Origin: Methanovulcanius yangii
Lineage (GTDB): Archaea; Halobacteriota; Methanomicrobia; Methanomicrobiales; Methanomicrobiaceae
Assembly (NCBI RefSeq): GCF_018687785.1
Contig: NZ_LTBL01000001.1
Location: 859,780 to 923,779 of the forward strand
DNA: 64,000 nt
Direction of reading: 5' to 3'
The position numbers were made by a program, and so were the translations under genes. Position 1 is the first letter of the stretch; every line of letters begins with the position of its first letter. Under the pieces are notes generated by a model. It saw nothing but the letters and a program-made list of their open reading frames with translations, made no database searches and was not told where the DNA came from. Of this stretch, positions 53,402-63,156 are shown in pieces.

Positions 53402-55469
53402 CTGCGGCGTCGCCGGAGGAACCATCACCCTCTGGGCAAAGGAGGGTGACACGACTATCAGGCTCCGGCAGCCATTCGCCCACACATTCATCGCCGCCTT
53501 CGACGATCCGACCCGACACGATACCGTCATCAATGACCTCGCCGACCGATACGGCGCCGCACCATATCGGTTCAGGACGGTCTACGGCGAGGAGGAGGGC
53601 TATCGTATCCGTGCAGGCATCTCCGTCGCCGAAGCGCTCGAAGAGCAGGTGGGCTACGGCGTCCGCCTCTACAACGTCGACGTCCGGACCGAACAGCTCT
53701 ACTTTTCCGAAAACGGACGGATGCCGTGCAGTGCAGGCGGGGACACCCCCTTCTCCACCGAACGGGGCCACCCGCTCACCTCCCTGTGGGTGAAACCGGC
53801 CGGGCGGCCGGACCGGGGCGGGGGACTCGATGCGGTGACCGTCACCGGTGCAAGGGAGCAGGAGATCAAGAGTAGGGACGAGGTCCGGGTCGTCGAAGAC
53901 CTCTTCGCCGTCATCGCAGACGAGGACCCCGACCTCCTCCTCTTCCACGGAGTGGACACGTGGGCGGACACCCTCCTTCGGGCCTGCGAAAAGGCCGGCA
54001 TCCCGCCGGGACTGGGAAGGACAGACCGGTACCGCACCCTCGGCGAGAAGTCCTACATCAGCTACGGCCAGATGATGCACCGGCCGGGGGCAATCATCCC
54101 TGAGGGCCGCATCCTCATCGACACCGATGCGAGCTTCATCTACCGGGAGGGAGGGCTTGAGGGCGTCTTTCTCGCCTCCCGCCTCACCGGACTCTCCCCG
54201 AATCTGACCAGCCGGTTCTCCCCCGGCACCATCGTCTCGCGCTACGAGATCGCCCGGGCACTCGCGCAGGGGATCGCCGTCCCCTTTCGCAAGGCCGATG
54301 CCGAGGCGCCGCGCCGCTGCGAGGACGTGCGCCTCGACTACCGCGGCGGCACCATCCTCCAGCCCGAACCCGGCATCCACGGGGCGGTGACGCAGATCGA
54401 CTTCACCTCCTTCTACCCCTCCATCATCGTCCGGTACAACATCTCACCCGAGACTCTCGCCCACCCGGAGCGGGCCGGATTTCTGCCCTCCGTCATCGAA
54501 CCGCTGCTCCACTTCCGGTACCTCATCAAGCAGATGAAGAAGACCGAACCCGCGTATGCCGGAATGGACGCGATCCTCAAGTGGATGCTCGTCACCTGCT
54601 TCGGGTACACCGGGTACAAAAATGCAAAGTTCGGGAGGATCGAGATGCACGAGCGGATCACCTCGCTCTCGTCGGAGATTCTCATGTCGGTGATGGACAT
54701 GGCAGAGGCAATGGGGTACCCCGTCCTTCACGGTATCGTCGACTGCCTCTGGGTCAAAGGGAGGAGCGCCGCCGACCTGAAGGCCACCATCGAGGAGGCG
54801 ACGCAGATCCCGACCGAGGCGGAGGTCTACGACTGGATCGTCTTTCTCCCCCAGAATGACGGAAGCGGGGCGTACGCGAACTATTACGGACGGCTTGCCG
54901 GCGGCCGGATGAAGATGCGGGGCGTAATGGCACGCCGCAAAGACGCCCCGCCGTATGTAAAAGAGATGCAGGAGGCGTGCTTTGCCGTGATGGAGCGTGC
55001 AGAAGGGCCAGCCGCCCTTGTCGCCTGCCGGGACGAGGTGACAGAGGTGTACCGCCGGTACCGCGAGGGGCTGGTTTTTGCACCGGCGGAGGCGTTTGTC
55101 ATACGCCGGCGCCTCTCAAAGGTCCGGTACGGGAAGGCGTGCCTCTCCGCGGGGGCAGTTGCAGCCTACCGGGACGCGGGCATTGCACTCTCACCGGGGA
55201 TGGAGATCGAGTACGTCGTCCGGGACGCGAAGTCCCATGCCGTCGATCCGGCATGGCGGGCGAACTCCCCGGACCGTGCCTACTACGCCCGCCTGCTCGC
55301 AAAGGCTTGGAAAGAGGTTGATTTTGCCTTCTCGTGCCAGGATAGGGGGAAAAAAGAAAACGTGGTTAGTCGAGAAGGAGGCCCGACCCGCCCCCGTAGT
55401 TATCAGGATACGTGGACTGAACAAGCGGAACTGTCCCGATTCGCTCGTCCGGTGCGGCAAGGTCGCTGA
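53382..55469 (+). CDS. Diverged family B DNA polymerase (PolB2-like)
   Basis: 695 residues. Motif A is QIDFTSFYPSII with Asp340; the motif B region is LKWMLVTCFGYTGYKN; motif C is HGIVDCLW, where Asp454 is kept but the usual first Asp of DTD is Ile452. The exonuclease motifs are not clearly intact (a PDLLLFHG segment remains). It is shorter than the replicative PolB and resembles the archaeal PolB2 group thought to act in repair or lesion bypass, or to be inactive. ATG 53382 follows GAGGAG; a GTG at 53316 with GGGAGGAG is a real alternative. Its 3' end overlaps the converging beta-propeller gene by 104 bases. Confidence 0.82.
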   Translation: MRPWIFDCGVAGGTITLWAKEGDTTIRLRQPFAHTFIAAFDDPTRHDTVINDLADRYGAAPYRFRTVYGEEEGYRIRAGISVAEALEEQVGYGVRLYNVDVRTEQLYFSENGRMPCSAGGDTPFSTERGHPLTSLWVKPAGRPDRGGGLDAVTVTGAREQEIKSRDEVRVVEDLFAVIADEDPDLLLFHGVDTWADTLLRACEKAGIPPGLGRTDRYRTLGEKSYISYGQMMHRPGAIIPEGRILIDTDASFIYREGGLEGVFLASRLTGLSPNLTSRFSPGTIVSRYEIARALAQGIAVPFRKADAEAPRRCEDVRLDYRGGTILQPEPGIHGAVTQIDFTSFYPSIIVRYNISPETLAHPERAGFLPSVIEPLLHFRYLIKQMKKTEPAYAGMDAILKWMLVTCFGYTGYKNAKFGRIEMHERITSLSSEILMSVMDMAEAMGYPVLHGIVDCLWVKGRSAADLKATIEEATQIPTEAEVYDWIVFLPQNDGSGAYANYYGRLAGGRMKMRGVMARRKDAPPYVKEMQEACFAVMERAEGPAALVACRDEVTEVYRRYREGLVFAPAEAFVIRRRLSKVRYGKACLSAGAVAAYRDAGIALSPGMEIEYVVRDAKSHAVDPAWRANSPDRAYYARLLAKAWKEVDFAFSCQDRGKKENVVSREGGPTRPRSYQDTWTEQAELSRFARPVRQGR

Positions 55470-57348
55470 TCACTATCCGGGACGGGGATATGGTATACAG
55501 GGCGTCCTTGATGAAGAGGGAGCGCCGGACGTTGTCGCGGTACCAGTAGGATCCTCCCTTGGTATCGTCTGCGTCCCCCTGCCACACCCGGCCATCCAGG
55601 ATAAATCCGTTCTCCGGTGTCACGGTGAAGACGTACGCGCCTTCCCAGTAGTCCGTGGTATACGACTCGTATCCCCTGCCATAGACCGGCACCTTCACGA
55701 CTTCGCTCACCGGAATGACGAGGAGGTGGCGGGCGTAGTCGAAGAGGAAGGCCCGGTGGTCGCGCAGTGCCTCCGAATCGGTGCCCGCCATGCCGATCTC
55801 CACCTTGTCGAGCTGACGCGGGTTGTTCACGTCAGAAACATCAAAGAGCGCAATCTTGAGACCCTGGGTTGTCACACCGCCCCAGTCGTTCACCTCCGTC
55901 TCCTTGCCGATCCCGATGATGTGCGTTGCATCGTACGGATGGAGGTAGTCGGAGTAGCCGGGGATCTTCAGTTCGCCGAGGACGGCAGGGGTCGTCGGGT
56001 CGGTGAGGTCGACGACGAAGAAGGGGTCCATCTGTTTGAAGGTGACCATGTAGAGGCGATCCCCCACGAAACGGGTGGAGTAGATGCGTTCGCCTGCGGC
56101 AAGACGTTCCAGCTTCCCCTTCAGTTTGAGGTCGCCGTCCAGCACATATACATTGTTGTATGTTGTCCATCCGGGAGGCTCTGCGATACCGAATGTGGTC
56201 GCCACCCGGAGGTTGCCGTCATACTCGTCGAGGGAGAACTGGTTGAGGAGGGCCCCCGGAACGTCGCCCGTCGCTTTGTAGGCAATCTCCCCGCCGTCGA
56301 TGCTGAAACGGTGGATGATCGTCTCTTCGGTGGGAACCCCTCCCATCGGGCCTGAGGAGCGGACCGCACCATAGTCGATGCCCTTCGTGTAGGCGAGGAA
56401 CATATTCTCCTGCGAGGCGTACAGGTTGGTGTCATACCCCAGCAGGAAAGACTCGGCATCCAGCGGTTCGCCGTCGCGGATATCAAATGAGGTTGCGGTG
56501 TGGTAGACATACGACCAGCGGGGCGGCACTTCCGGTGCATTGACCGCGGGTGAGAAGACAACATCCTCACCGTCCATGACAAGCGGCATCGGAACCGGGT
56601 CGTCATGGTAGGAGACCGATTCGCTGGTAATCAGGTACACGATGGTGCCTATCATCCTGCCGTCATAATAGTTCCCGCTCACCGAGAGCGTGCGCATAAG
56701 GTCGGGACTCGTTCGGTCACGGACGTCGTAGACGAGGACACGGGTGAGGTCACGCCCGCAGGGGACCGGCGCCACACTCCCTTCGGGAGTGTAGTAGACG
56801 TTGTCGTGGACACGGGTGAAGACGGCGAGGCGGTTGCCGCTGAGGAAGAGCTCGGAGGGGGTTCCCTCAACCGCAGTCCGCGAGATTACCCCGGCATCCT
56901 CCGCGGGGTAGGCATCGACGATCACAAGATCTCCACCATCGATGAGGTAGAGGTACTTCCCGTCATTTTTGATGAAGTCCGACTCATCGACGCCCGCCAC
57001 CTGAACATTCGTGGTCGAGTAGTCCATGTCGCCAAGACCGTTCGTCATGCCGGTAAAGTCTTTCGTCACCCGCGTGGCGGGAAGCGGTGCCGGTGCAGCC
57101 GTGCCGGCCGCTTCATAGACAACCTGCCCGCTGACCGCGTCCTCCACCACCATCACCGGATATTCATACCATGCCGGTTCGGACTGGCCGAGATACGCAT
57201 GCACCTCGCCCGCGGACGAGAGAACGAGCATCCCCGGAATCTCGCCCGGTTCGCCGGGTTGTTCTGACGTATAAATGGAATAACCGATGACGGCGGCGAG
57301 GAGAATTCCGCATGCCGCAACGGCTATCACCAGAGTGTTGTTCTGCAT
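55366..57348 (-). CDS. Secreted beta-propeller domain protein
   Basis: 660 residues with an N-terminal membrane anchor (IAVAACGILLAAVIGYSIY) and a long repeat-rich domain of the Beta_propel type (PF09826-like): TNVQVAGVDESDFIKNDG, YLIDGGDLVIVDAYP, and repeated blades such as RLYMVTFKQMDPFFVVDL. These are extracytoplasmic proteins of unknown role in bacteria and archaea. The C-terminal blade (RIVISDLAAPDERIG) is protein-like, so the frame is real even where it overlaps the polymerase gene. Confidence 0.88.
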   Translation of the reverse strand: MQNNTLVIAVAACGILLAAVIGYSIYTSEQPGEPGEIPGMLVLSSAGEVHAYLGQSEPAWYEYPVMVVEDAVSGQVVYEAAGTAAPAPLPATRVTKDFTGMTNGLGDMDYSTTNVQVAGVDESDFIKNDGKYLYLIDGGDLVIVDAYPAEDAGVISRTAVEGTPSELFLSGNRLAVFTRVHDNVYYTPEGSVAPVPCGRDLTRVLVYDVRDRTSPDLMRTLSVSGNYYDGRMIGTIVYLITSESVSYHDDPVPMPLVMDGEDVVFSPAVNAPEVPPRWSYVYHTATSFDIRDGEPLDAESFLLGYDTNLYASQENMFLAYTKGIDYGAVRSSGPMGGVPTEETIIHRFSIDGGEIAYKATGDVPGALLNQFSLDEYDGNLRVATTFGIAEPPGWTTYNNVYVLDGDLKLKGKLERLAAGERIYSTRFVGDRLYMVTFKQMDPFFVVDLTDPTTPAVLGELKIPGYSDYLHPYDATHIIGIGKETEVNDWGGVTTQGLKIALFDVSDVNNPRQLDKVEIGMAGTDSEALRDHRAFLFDYARHLLVIPVSEVVKVPVYGRGYESYTTDYWEGAYVFTVTPENGFILDGRVWQGDADDTKGGSYWYRDNVRRSLFIKDALYTISPSRIVISDLAAPDERIGTVPLVQSTYPDNYGGGSGLLLD

Positions 57349-57516
57349 TGTTCACCATCCGATGGGCGACCCATCAATGAAGATAGATGCATCTGAAACC
57401 GTAATTAATTATCTTTGACTTCGAATATTTTTGAAGTCATACAAAATAGACGGGTTCCTGACGGATATCATTCGATAGAGCAGTGCCAAAATCCCGTTCC
57501 ATCCCCAAATGGAACT

Positions 57517-57708
57517 TTAAACTTCGATCTCGATAACCTCGGCATCCGGCGCATTCTTCCGAATGCTTGCAATCCCCTTCATGCACGATGCCTTGGAGGA
57601 ATACCCCTGCCCAATTGCGATCGTCTGTCCATTTGCCGCTTTTAACCTGAATCGATACTCCCCAGACCTGTCCCGATAGATTTCAAACTTCCCATGAGGC
57701 ATTCCCAT
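57517..57708 (-). CDS. DUF1508 (YegP-like) small protein
   Basis: 63 residues with one DUF1508 unit: KFEIYRDRSGEYRFRLKAANG followed by the GYSSKASCMKGIASIRKNA helix. Family members often have two units and sometimes associate with stress responses; the function is not known. Start ATG 57708 has GGGG upstream; GTG 57711 and ATG 57702 are alternatives. Confidence 0.88.
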   Translation of the reverse strand: MGMPHGKFEIYRDRSGEYRFRLKAANGQTIAIGQGYSSKASCMKGIASIRKNAPDAEVIEIEV

Positions 57709-57711
57709 CAC

Positions 57712-58039
57712 TACCCCAAATACGAAATACCACTATTTAATGGATTCGTTTATCCGGCCGAAATATGCTCATCGATTCCATGATCCCATAAAATGAGGTA
57801 CTCAATGAGAAGGGGAATATGAAAAAGGGGATATTCACTGATATCAGGCGGTTTCCGGTCATCCACCCGTAGCCGCCCCGGTTTGAGATTTTACCGCCGA
57901 ATATGAGGGCGCCCATTACCGTCTCCCTGCGATGGCCGTTCCCAGGAATCAATCGGTGGTATCGCTGCCCGGTTCCCCCGTGCGGCACCGCATCCCCGTG
58001 ACCCAAAAAAAGAATAGGTCTCTGTCGCTATGCTAGAGC
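57712..58039. other. Intergenic region before the flavin reductase gene
   Basis: 328 bases. A minus-strand open frame of 89 codons spans most of it but has no recognisable sequence or ribosome-binding site and I do not accept it as a gene. Short self-complementary GC stretches (TGCGG-CA-CCGCA near 57981-57992) are present. I see no clear promoter beyond AT-rich patches near 57720-57810. Confidence 0.45.
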
Positions 58040-58627
58040 ATGAAAAAAATCATAGGTACATCACCCGTTCTCTCCCCTCTGCCACTCCTTGTAATCGGCA
58101 CATATGATGAGGATGAACGGGCCGATATGATGACGGCCGCCTGGGGAGGGGTCTGCTCTTCATCTCCACCCAGCGTGGCCTTCTCCGTGCGGGAATCGCG
58201 CTATACCTACGAGAACCTGCTCCAGACGGAGGAGTTTACGATCAACATCCCCTCCGCTGCGTATGTGGACGAGGTGGACTATTTCGGCATCGCCTCGGGC
58301 CGCAAGACGGACAAACCAAAGGTTTGTGGCCTGACCGTGGAACCGGCACCCGACGTGCATGCCCCGATGATTGCGGAGTTCCCGCTCGTCGTCGAGTGCA
58401 GAATGGTCAAGACCGTCCCCCTCGGATCCCATCTCCAGGTCATCGGTGAGATCGTACAGATCCTTGCTGAGGAGGATGTCCTCGACGAGAACGACAACCC
58501 GCTTCCAGAGCGGGTGGACCCGATACTCTACGACCCGCGGGGAAGGACCTACCACAGAGTCGGGGAGGAGATTGGCCAGGCGTTCAATGCCGGCAAAAAA
58601 TTCCAGACCACCGTCTACCAGATATAA
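58040..58627 (+). CDS. Flavin reductase family protein (FMN-binding split barrel)
   Basis: 195 residues with the flavin reductase-like core: the NADH/FMN segment [22 protein letters not shown] split over residues 31-52, [18 protein letters not shown], and [11 protein letters not shown]. Methanogen members reduce FMN or form flavoredoxin-like electron carriers. Single gene with a T7 run after the stop. Confidence 0.88.
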   Translation: MKKIIGTSPVLSPLPLLVIGTYDEDERADMMTAAWGGVCSSSPPSVAFSVRESRYTYENLLQTEEFTINIPSAAYVDEVDYFGIASGRKTDKPKVCGLTVEPAPDVHAPMIAEFPLVVECRMVKTVPLGSHLQVIGEIVQILAEEDVLDENDNPLPERVDPILYDPRGRTYHRVGEEIGQAFNAGKKFQTTVYQI

Positions 58628-58636
58628 TCCCTTCTC

Positions 58637-58643
58637 TTTTTTT
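58637..58643 (+). terminator. T7 terminator after the flavin reductase gene
   Basis: Seven T residues ten bases after the stop (TCTTTTTTTCC), a likely archaeal oligo-T terminator. Confidence 0.55.
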
Positions 58644-58735
58644 CCGGGTGAATACGCTCCCGCCCGACGGGAATCGGTTACACCGGGCGATCACCAAAAT
58701 GAACAGGCGTATCTATTTATTGCATTTCCCCACCC

Positions 58736-58744
58736 CATATATAG
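58736..58744 (+). promoter_or_regulatory. TATA box of argG
   Basis: CATATATAG, centred 36 bases before the ATG at 58776. It implies a leader of about ten bases that includes GAGGAG. Confidence 0.6.
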
Positions 58745-58775
58745 CATCACACTCATCACATCTGAGGAGAGCAAC

Positions 58776-59954
58776 ATGGGAAAAGGGAAAGTCGTACTTG
58801 CCTTCTCCGGAGGACTGGATACATCCATCTGCGTCCCCCTGCTGAAGGAACACTATGGTTTTGATGAAGTCGTTACGGTGGCTGTGGACGTAGGTCAGCC
58901 TGCCACCGATATCGAGGAAGCGACCAGGAAGGGAGAACTGATCGGGGATACCCACTACACCATCGATATCCGGGAACGGTTTGTCGAGGAGCAGCTCTTC
59001 CCCTCTATCAAGGCAAATGGGTCCTACGAGGGCTACCCGATGGGGACGGCCCTTGCCCGCCCGCTGATTGCAGAAGAGATCGTCGCAATCGCACGAAAGG
59101 AAGGCGCAAATGCAGTAGCCCACGGGTGCACCGGAAAGGGCAACGACCAATTGCGCTTCGATTTCATCTTCCGCAAGGCCGGGCTCGAGATCGTCGCCCC
59201 GATGCGCGAGATGAACCTGACCCGTGAGTGGGAGATGGAATACGCAGCCGAGCATGGCATTCCCGTGCCCGTCGTCAAGGAGAAGCCGTACAGCATCGAT
59301 GAAAACTGCTGGAGCCGTTCCATCGAGGGCGGCCGCCTGGAAGACCCCGCGTTCCACCCTCCGGGCGACATTTATGCCTGGACCGTCTCTCCCGCAGAGG
59401 CACCCGACACCCCCGAGGAGATCACCATCGGGTTTGCCGGGGGCGTGCCGGTCTCGCTGAACGGTGCAGAGCTTTCGGGCTACGAACTGATCCGCACGCT
59501 CAACGAGATCGCCGGACGAAACGGCGTCGGCAGAAACGACATGATAGAAGACCGCATCCTCGGTCTCAAGGCACGAGAGATCTATGAACACCCCGCAGCA
59601 ACGGTCCTCCTTGCAGCGCATGCCGACCTTGAACGGCTGGTCCTGACACGCCAGGAACTCCATTTCAAGAAGATCGTCGACGACAAGTGGTCCGAACTGG
59701 GGTATATGGGGCTCGTCGACGAACCGCTCTTCTGGGCGCTCTCGGCATTCATCGACAAAACCCAGGAGCGGGTCACCGGGTTCGTGGATGTGATTCTCTA
59801 CAAGGGCAGTGTCACCGTCGCCGGCAGGCGCTCGGATGAGGCGCTCTACTCCGATGACCTCGTCTCCTTCGAGAGCACGACCATCGACCAGAACGATGCG
59901 GTCGGGTTCTCCGCCTACTATGGATTCCAGGCCCGCCTGTATCACAAAAAATAA
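58776..59954 (+). CDS. argG: Argininosuccinate synthase
   Basis: 392 residues. The ATP-pyrophosphatase P-loop SGGLDTS is at residues 10-16, with [14 protein letters not shown] near 110 and [20 protein letters not shown] near 250. It joins citrulline and aspartate in arginine synthesis; argF, which makes citrulline, lies 2.3 kb downstream on the other strand. The start is fixed by GAGGAG six bases before the ATG; the open frame upstream overlaps the flavin reductase gene and is not real. Confidence 0.96.
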   Translation: MGKGKVVLAFSGGLDTSICVPLLKEHYGFDEVVTVAVDVGQPATDIEEATRKGELIGDTHYTIDIRERFVEEQLFPSIKANGSYEGYPMGTALARPLIAEEIVAIARKEGANAVAHGCTGKGNDQLRFDFIFRKAGLEIVAPMREMNLTREWEMEYAAEHGIPVPVVKEKPYSIDENCWSRSIEGGRLEDPAFHPPGDIYAWTVSPAEAPDTPEEITIGFAGGVPVSLNGAELSGYELIRTLNEIAGRNGVGRNDMIEDRILGLKAREIYEHPAATVLLAAHADLERLVLTRQELHFKKIVDDKWSELGYMGLVDEPLFWALSAFIDKTQERVTGFVDVILYKGSVTVAGRRSDEALYSDDLVSFESTTIDQNDAVGFSAYYGFQARLYHKK

Positions 59955-59958
59955 TTCC

Positions 59959-59966
59959 TTTTTTTT
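59959..59966 (+). terminator. T8 terminator after argG
   Basis: Eight T residues five bases after the argG stop; typical archaeal termination signal. Confidence 0.6.
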
Positions 59967-60076
59967 CCGTCTGAAGGGCGGTTCCGGTATTGTTCCTCGT
60001 GCTTCCGCTTCTGCCGGAATGAAAAGAAAAATGCCCGAATCTCTCCTGTCACAGGGGAAGGGGTCCAAAAAGAAAA

Positions 60077-60085
60077 GCTATAACT
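60077..60085 (+). promoter_or_regulatory. TATA box of the marker 14 gene
   Basis: GCTATAACT, centred 28 bases before the ATG at 60109, consistent with a leaderless message. Confidence 0.55.
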
Positions 60086-60108
60086 TGCACTGATGAATAT
60101 CGACTATT

Positions 60109-61602
60109 ATGTGTGCATTTTTTGACAGGTTCAAAAAACCGTCACCAAATATCGTGGAAAGTCCTCCGCCACCGACGGTCGGCCAGGGTGCAGGACTCCA
60201 GAAACCCGAATACCGGTCAGTCCCCTATTTCATTGTTGCTTCCGTCGAGATGGGAAATACAACAACAAAATGCATCCTTACCGGCACGAACCTCGAGACC
60301 GGCCGGTCGTATGTGATTAACAAGTCCGTCAGCATGAGCCGTGACGTGAGGCTTCCGAAAGAGGGCGAGGAGGTCTTCGGGGCAACCCTCGTCGGGACAC
60401 CCATCACCAAGGAGTCAGTCTCCGAACTTGTACGGGACACCCTCATCAAATGCCACAAGGACGCAGGCCTCTCCATCCAGGATGATCTGGACTTCGTCGT
60501 GCGGTCCACGGGTGTGGTGGCTGCAATGGACTCTCCCGACCAGATCGGTGATTTTGTCAAGGCACTGGCTAACGGCTGTCTCATGGCGGGCGTTCCCCCG
60601 AAAAAGATGACGCCTCCCATGTCCAAGGAAAACCTTCCCCCAAAACTCCAGAAATTCAGCTTCGCCGACAAGGTGACCTTCTGCGGAACGGTGGCGGGCG
60701 TCACCCCGCCGATCGGCTCCTCCGGCGTCGAGATGGTTGCAAACGAGATGGAAGGCGAACTTGCGATGGCGGGCATAAAGGAAGGAGCGAAGTGGACCAC
60801 AGTGGATTTCAGGAACCCCTGTCTCTCCATTGATTTCGGAACAACCCTCGACGGGCGGATCACCTCAGACGTCGACCCGAAGGCGGAGTATCCGTTCGCA
60901 CGGACCGTCGGTAACTTCTGCGGACTGGCAGGCGCCATCCCCGATGCAATTGTCCGGGGTACGGGCCTCGTCCAGGAAGGGAAAGGCACCGCTCTCGACC
61001 TCTTCGGCGAGCGGAGCATCGTCGGAGGGCTCTCGAGGAAGAAGACCGGCCGGGTGAAGGAGTTCGAAGACCAGATCCATGAGATCGTCGATATTCGTAT
61101 CGTCCCCTCGGACCGCCGGCACTTCGGAAGGGTGCCGGTGATGGCCGACATTGCAGTGGAGTCCGGCATCGCGATGATCGGCTGCGACGCCGGGGTCAAC
61201 TTCGATGCTGAGCGCGATCTGAACGAAATCGGACATGATATCTATAAGAATCACGGAAAAGATGTACTTACACAGGTGATCGACCACGTCTGCGCCCGGA
61301 TGGCCCTTCGTCTTATCGATGTTGCCGCCGGCGAGGGACTGGTCCCGGCCAACGCATCAATTGGATTTACCGGCCGTGCGGCAATCTCCGGGCGAAAACC
61401 CGAGATTATCCTGGAAGGCGTACGTGAGAGGGGTCTGTTCGACAATCCGGACGACCATATCCTCTTCGTCGATGACGGCCTCGCCCGCGGGGCTGCCCTG
61501 ATGGGCAGATGCATGCTCTCCCTCGGAAAGCCGAAAGAACCCATCGGCGGCGTTCGGGGCGGACCGTGCATCATGGCAAGAAGAATCAAGATAGGCAAAT
61601 GA
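60109..61602 (+). CDS. Methanogenesis marker protein 14
   Basis: 497 residues with an actin/Hsp70-type nucleotide-binding look: VASVEMGNTTTKCILTG (phosphate 1), LSIDFGTTLDGRITSD, and GFTGRAAISGRKPEIILEG. The protein is found almost only in methanogens and its role is not known to me; related ASKHA proteins act in activating metalloenzymes such as methyl-coenzyme M reductase or corrinoid proteins. The ~40-residue N terminus is Pro-rich and variable. It is followed after nine bases by a small gene. Confidence 0.9.
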   Translation: MCAFFDRFKKPSPNIVESPPPPTVGQGAGLQKPEYRSVPYFIVASVEMGNTTTKCILTGTNLETGRSYVINKSVSMSRDVRLPKEGEEVFGATLVGTPITKESVSELVRDTLIKCHKDAGLSIQDDLDFVVRSTGVVAAMDSPDQIGDFVKALANGCLMAGVPPKKMTPPMSKENLPPKLQKFSFADKVTFCGTVAGVTPPIGSSGVEMVANEMEGELAMAGIKEGAKWTTVDFRNPCLSIDFGTTLDGRITSDVDPKAEYPFARTVGNFCGLAGAIPDAIVRGTGLVQEGKGTALDLFGERSIVGGLSRKKTGRVKEFEDQIHEIVDIRIVPSDRRHFGRVPVMADIAVESGIAMIGCDAGVNFDAERDLNEIGHDIYKNHGKDVLTQVIDHVCARMALRLIDVAAGEGLVPANASIGFTGRAAISGRKPEIILEGVRERGLFDNPDDHILFVDDGLARGAALMGRCMLSLGKPKEPIGGVRGGPCIMARRIKIGK

Positions 61603-61611
61603 AGGATACCC

Positions 61612-61872
61612 ATGACAGACAATACAGAGGAAAAATTTGACCTCCTGGTCCCCCCGGGAGTGCCACGCAAAATCATCTACGAGATAAACGAGAAGTTCGA
61701 TGTAGAGATCGTCCACCGGCCGCAGAGAATGTATTTTGCCAACATGGAAGGAGATGCACGCGAACTCCTCGCATTCCGGGGAGACCTTGAAACCGTACAA
61801 AAAGTGGAAGAGTATTTATTCAGCCGTCTCGAGGATTTTATCGCCGATACCGGGGCGGAAGAGGAATCTTAA
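61612..61872 (+). CDS. Small conserved protein downstream of marker 14
   Basis: 86 residues: FDLLVPPGVPRKIIYEINEKFDVEIVHRPQRMYFANMEG is split here over residues 9-47, a small alpha/beta domain ending in an acidic tail. It starts nine bases after marker 14, with AAGGATA upstream, so they are co-transcribed and may work together. I recognise no family with confidence. Confidence 0.75.
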   Translation: MTDNTEEKFDLLVPPGVPRKIIYEINEKFDVEIVHRPQRMYFANMEGDARELLAFRGDLETVQKVEEYLFSRLEDFIADTGAEEES

Positions 61873-61926
61873 CCTTTTCGCATCAATCCAACAGATTGAT
61901 AACTCTTTTTGCAGAAGTATTCACCA

Positions 61927-62208
61927 ATGGTGTGGATACGGTCAACGGAGGACAATTATGTCAATGTTGATAACATAATTTCCCTGACGTTTGACAACAA
62001 GTGCAATTCATTCGTTGCGGTCGTCGGGCACCGGGATGTCCGTCTCCAGCATAAGATATACCACTACAAGCCACTGGGAAGCCTCCTTCAGGGAACACAG
62101 CCCCCGACAGAAAACGAGATCCTCGAAGAGATCATCGCTGCAATCGAGACGGCACGGCGGGCAAACGCCCCGGACATCCTCGATTTCAATAAAATTCTGG
62201 ATTATTAG
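61927..62208 (+). CDS. Small hypothetical protein
   Basis: 93 residues from ATG 61927: a beta-rich first half (NVDNIISLTFDNKCNSFVA, VRLQHKIYHYKPL) and a helical second half (ENEILEEIIAAIETARR). No recognised family. It lies 54 bases after the previous small gene on the same strand and converges with argF. A TTG at 61909 would add six residues. Confidence 0.65.
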   Translation: MVWIRSTEDNYVNVDNIISLTFDNKCNSFVAVVGHRDVRLQHKIYHYKPLGSLLQGTQPPTENEILEEIIAAIETARRANAPDILDFNKILDY

Positions 62209-62241
62209 GAAAAAAAGGATTCTTTTGTGAGAATATCCCGC

Positions 62242-63156
62242 TTATCGTTCGAGCAGCAGTGACAGGAGTGCCTTCTGGGCGTGCAGCCGGTTCTCTGCCT
62301 GATCAAAGACGACGCTCTTTTCGCCGTCGATGACGGCGGGAGATATCTCCTCGCCCCGGTGAGCCGGAAGGCAGTGCATGACAATCGCCCGGCCGGCCGC
62401 CAGAGCAAGAAGCTCCTCATCCACACAGTAGCCCGCAAACGCCCTGAGCCGCTCTTCCTTCTCCGCCTCGTCACCCATCGATATCCACGTATCGGTATAG
62501 ACGACATCGGCGCCCGTCACCGCCTCAGCAGGCGTTGCGCAGATGGTATAGGTGGCTCCGATGGCATCTGCCTTCGCGAGGACGGACGCATCAGGAGCAT
62601 AGACCCCGCCGGGCGTTGCGACACGGATGTGGTAGCCGGCGAGAGCCGATGCGAGGATCAGGGAGTTGCAGACATTGTTGCCATCGCCGACCCATGCGAT
62701 CTCGAGCCCCTCAAGAACCCCGAACTTCTCCCGCATCGTCATGACGTCCGCGAGAATCTGGCAGGGATGCTCGAGGTCGGAGAGGCCGTTGATGACGGGT
62801 ATCGTTGCATGCTCTGCAAGCTCCATAACGGTTGCATGGCTCTTCGAGCGAATCATGACCGCGGAGAGATACCGTGAGAGGACCTTTGCGGTATCCTCTA
62901 CAATCTCCCCCCTCCCGAGCTGCATGTCGTTCGGGTTTAAGAAGAGGGCATGCCCTCCCAGTTCGAACATGCCGACCTCAAAAGAGATTCTTGTTCGGGT
63001 CGACGCCTTCTCGAAGATCATGCCGAGTGTGTAGCGTTTTTCGAGGGAGTGGTCTTCGCCCCGTGCCCTCTGGTCCTTGAGGAGAAGGGCAAGGTCGATC
63101 ACCTGCACAAATTCGTCCGCCGTCAGATCCAAAATAGAGATGACATCCTTCTTCAT
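62242..63156 (-). CDS. argF: Ornithine carbamoyltransferase
   Basis: 304 residues. The carbamoyl-phosphate loop [13 protein letters not shown] is at about residue 49, with the ornithine-binding region around [11 protein letters not shown] and [11 protein letters not shown] near 262. It makes citrulline from ornithine. Its ATG overlaps the purD stop (ATGA), so it is co-transcribed behind purD. Confidence 0.96.
   Translation of the reverse strand: MKKDVISILDLTADEFVQVIDLALLLKDQRARGEDHSLEKRYTLGMIFEKASTRTRISFEVGMFELGGHALFLNPNDMQLGRGEIVEDTAKVLSRYLSAVMIRSKSHATVMELAEHATIPVINGLSDLEHPCQILADVMTMREKFGVLEGLEIAWVGDGNNVCNSLILASALAGYHIRVATPGGVYAPDASVLAKADAIGATYTICATPAEAVTGADVVYTDTWISMGDEAEKEERLRAFAGYCVDEELLALAAGRAIVMHCLPAHRGEEISPAVIDGEKSVVFDQAENRLHAQKALLSLLLER

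Noticed and set aside
57737-58006. An 89-codon minus-strand frame between the DUF1508 and flavin reductase genes.
   Set aside because: No ribosome-binding site or recognisable sequence; composition does not look protein-like in its first half.
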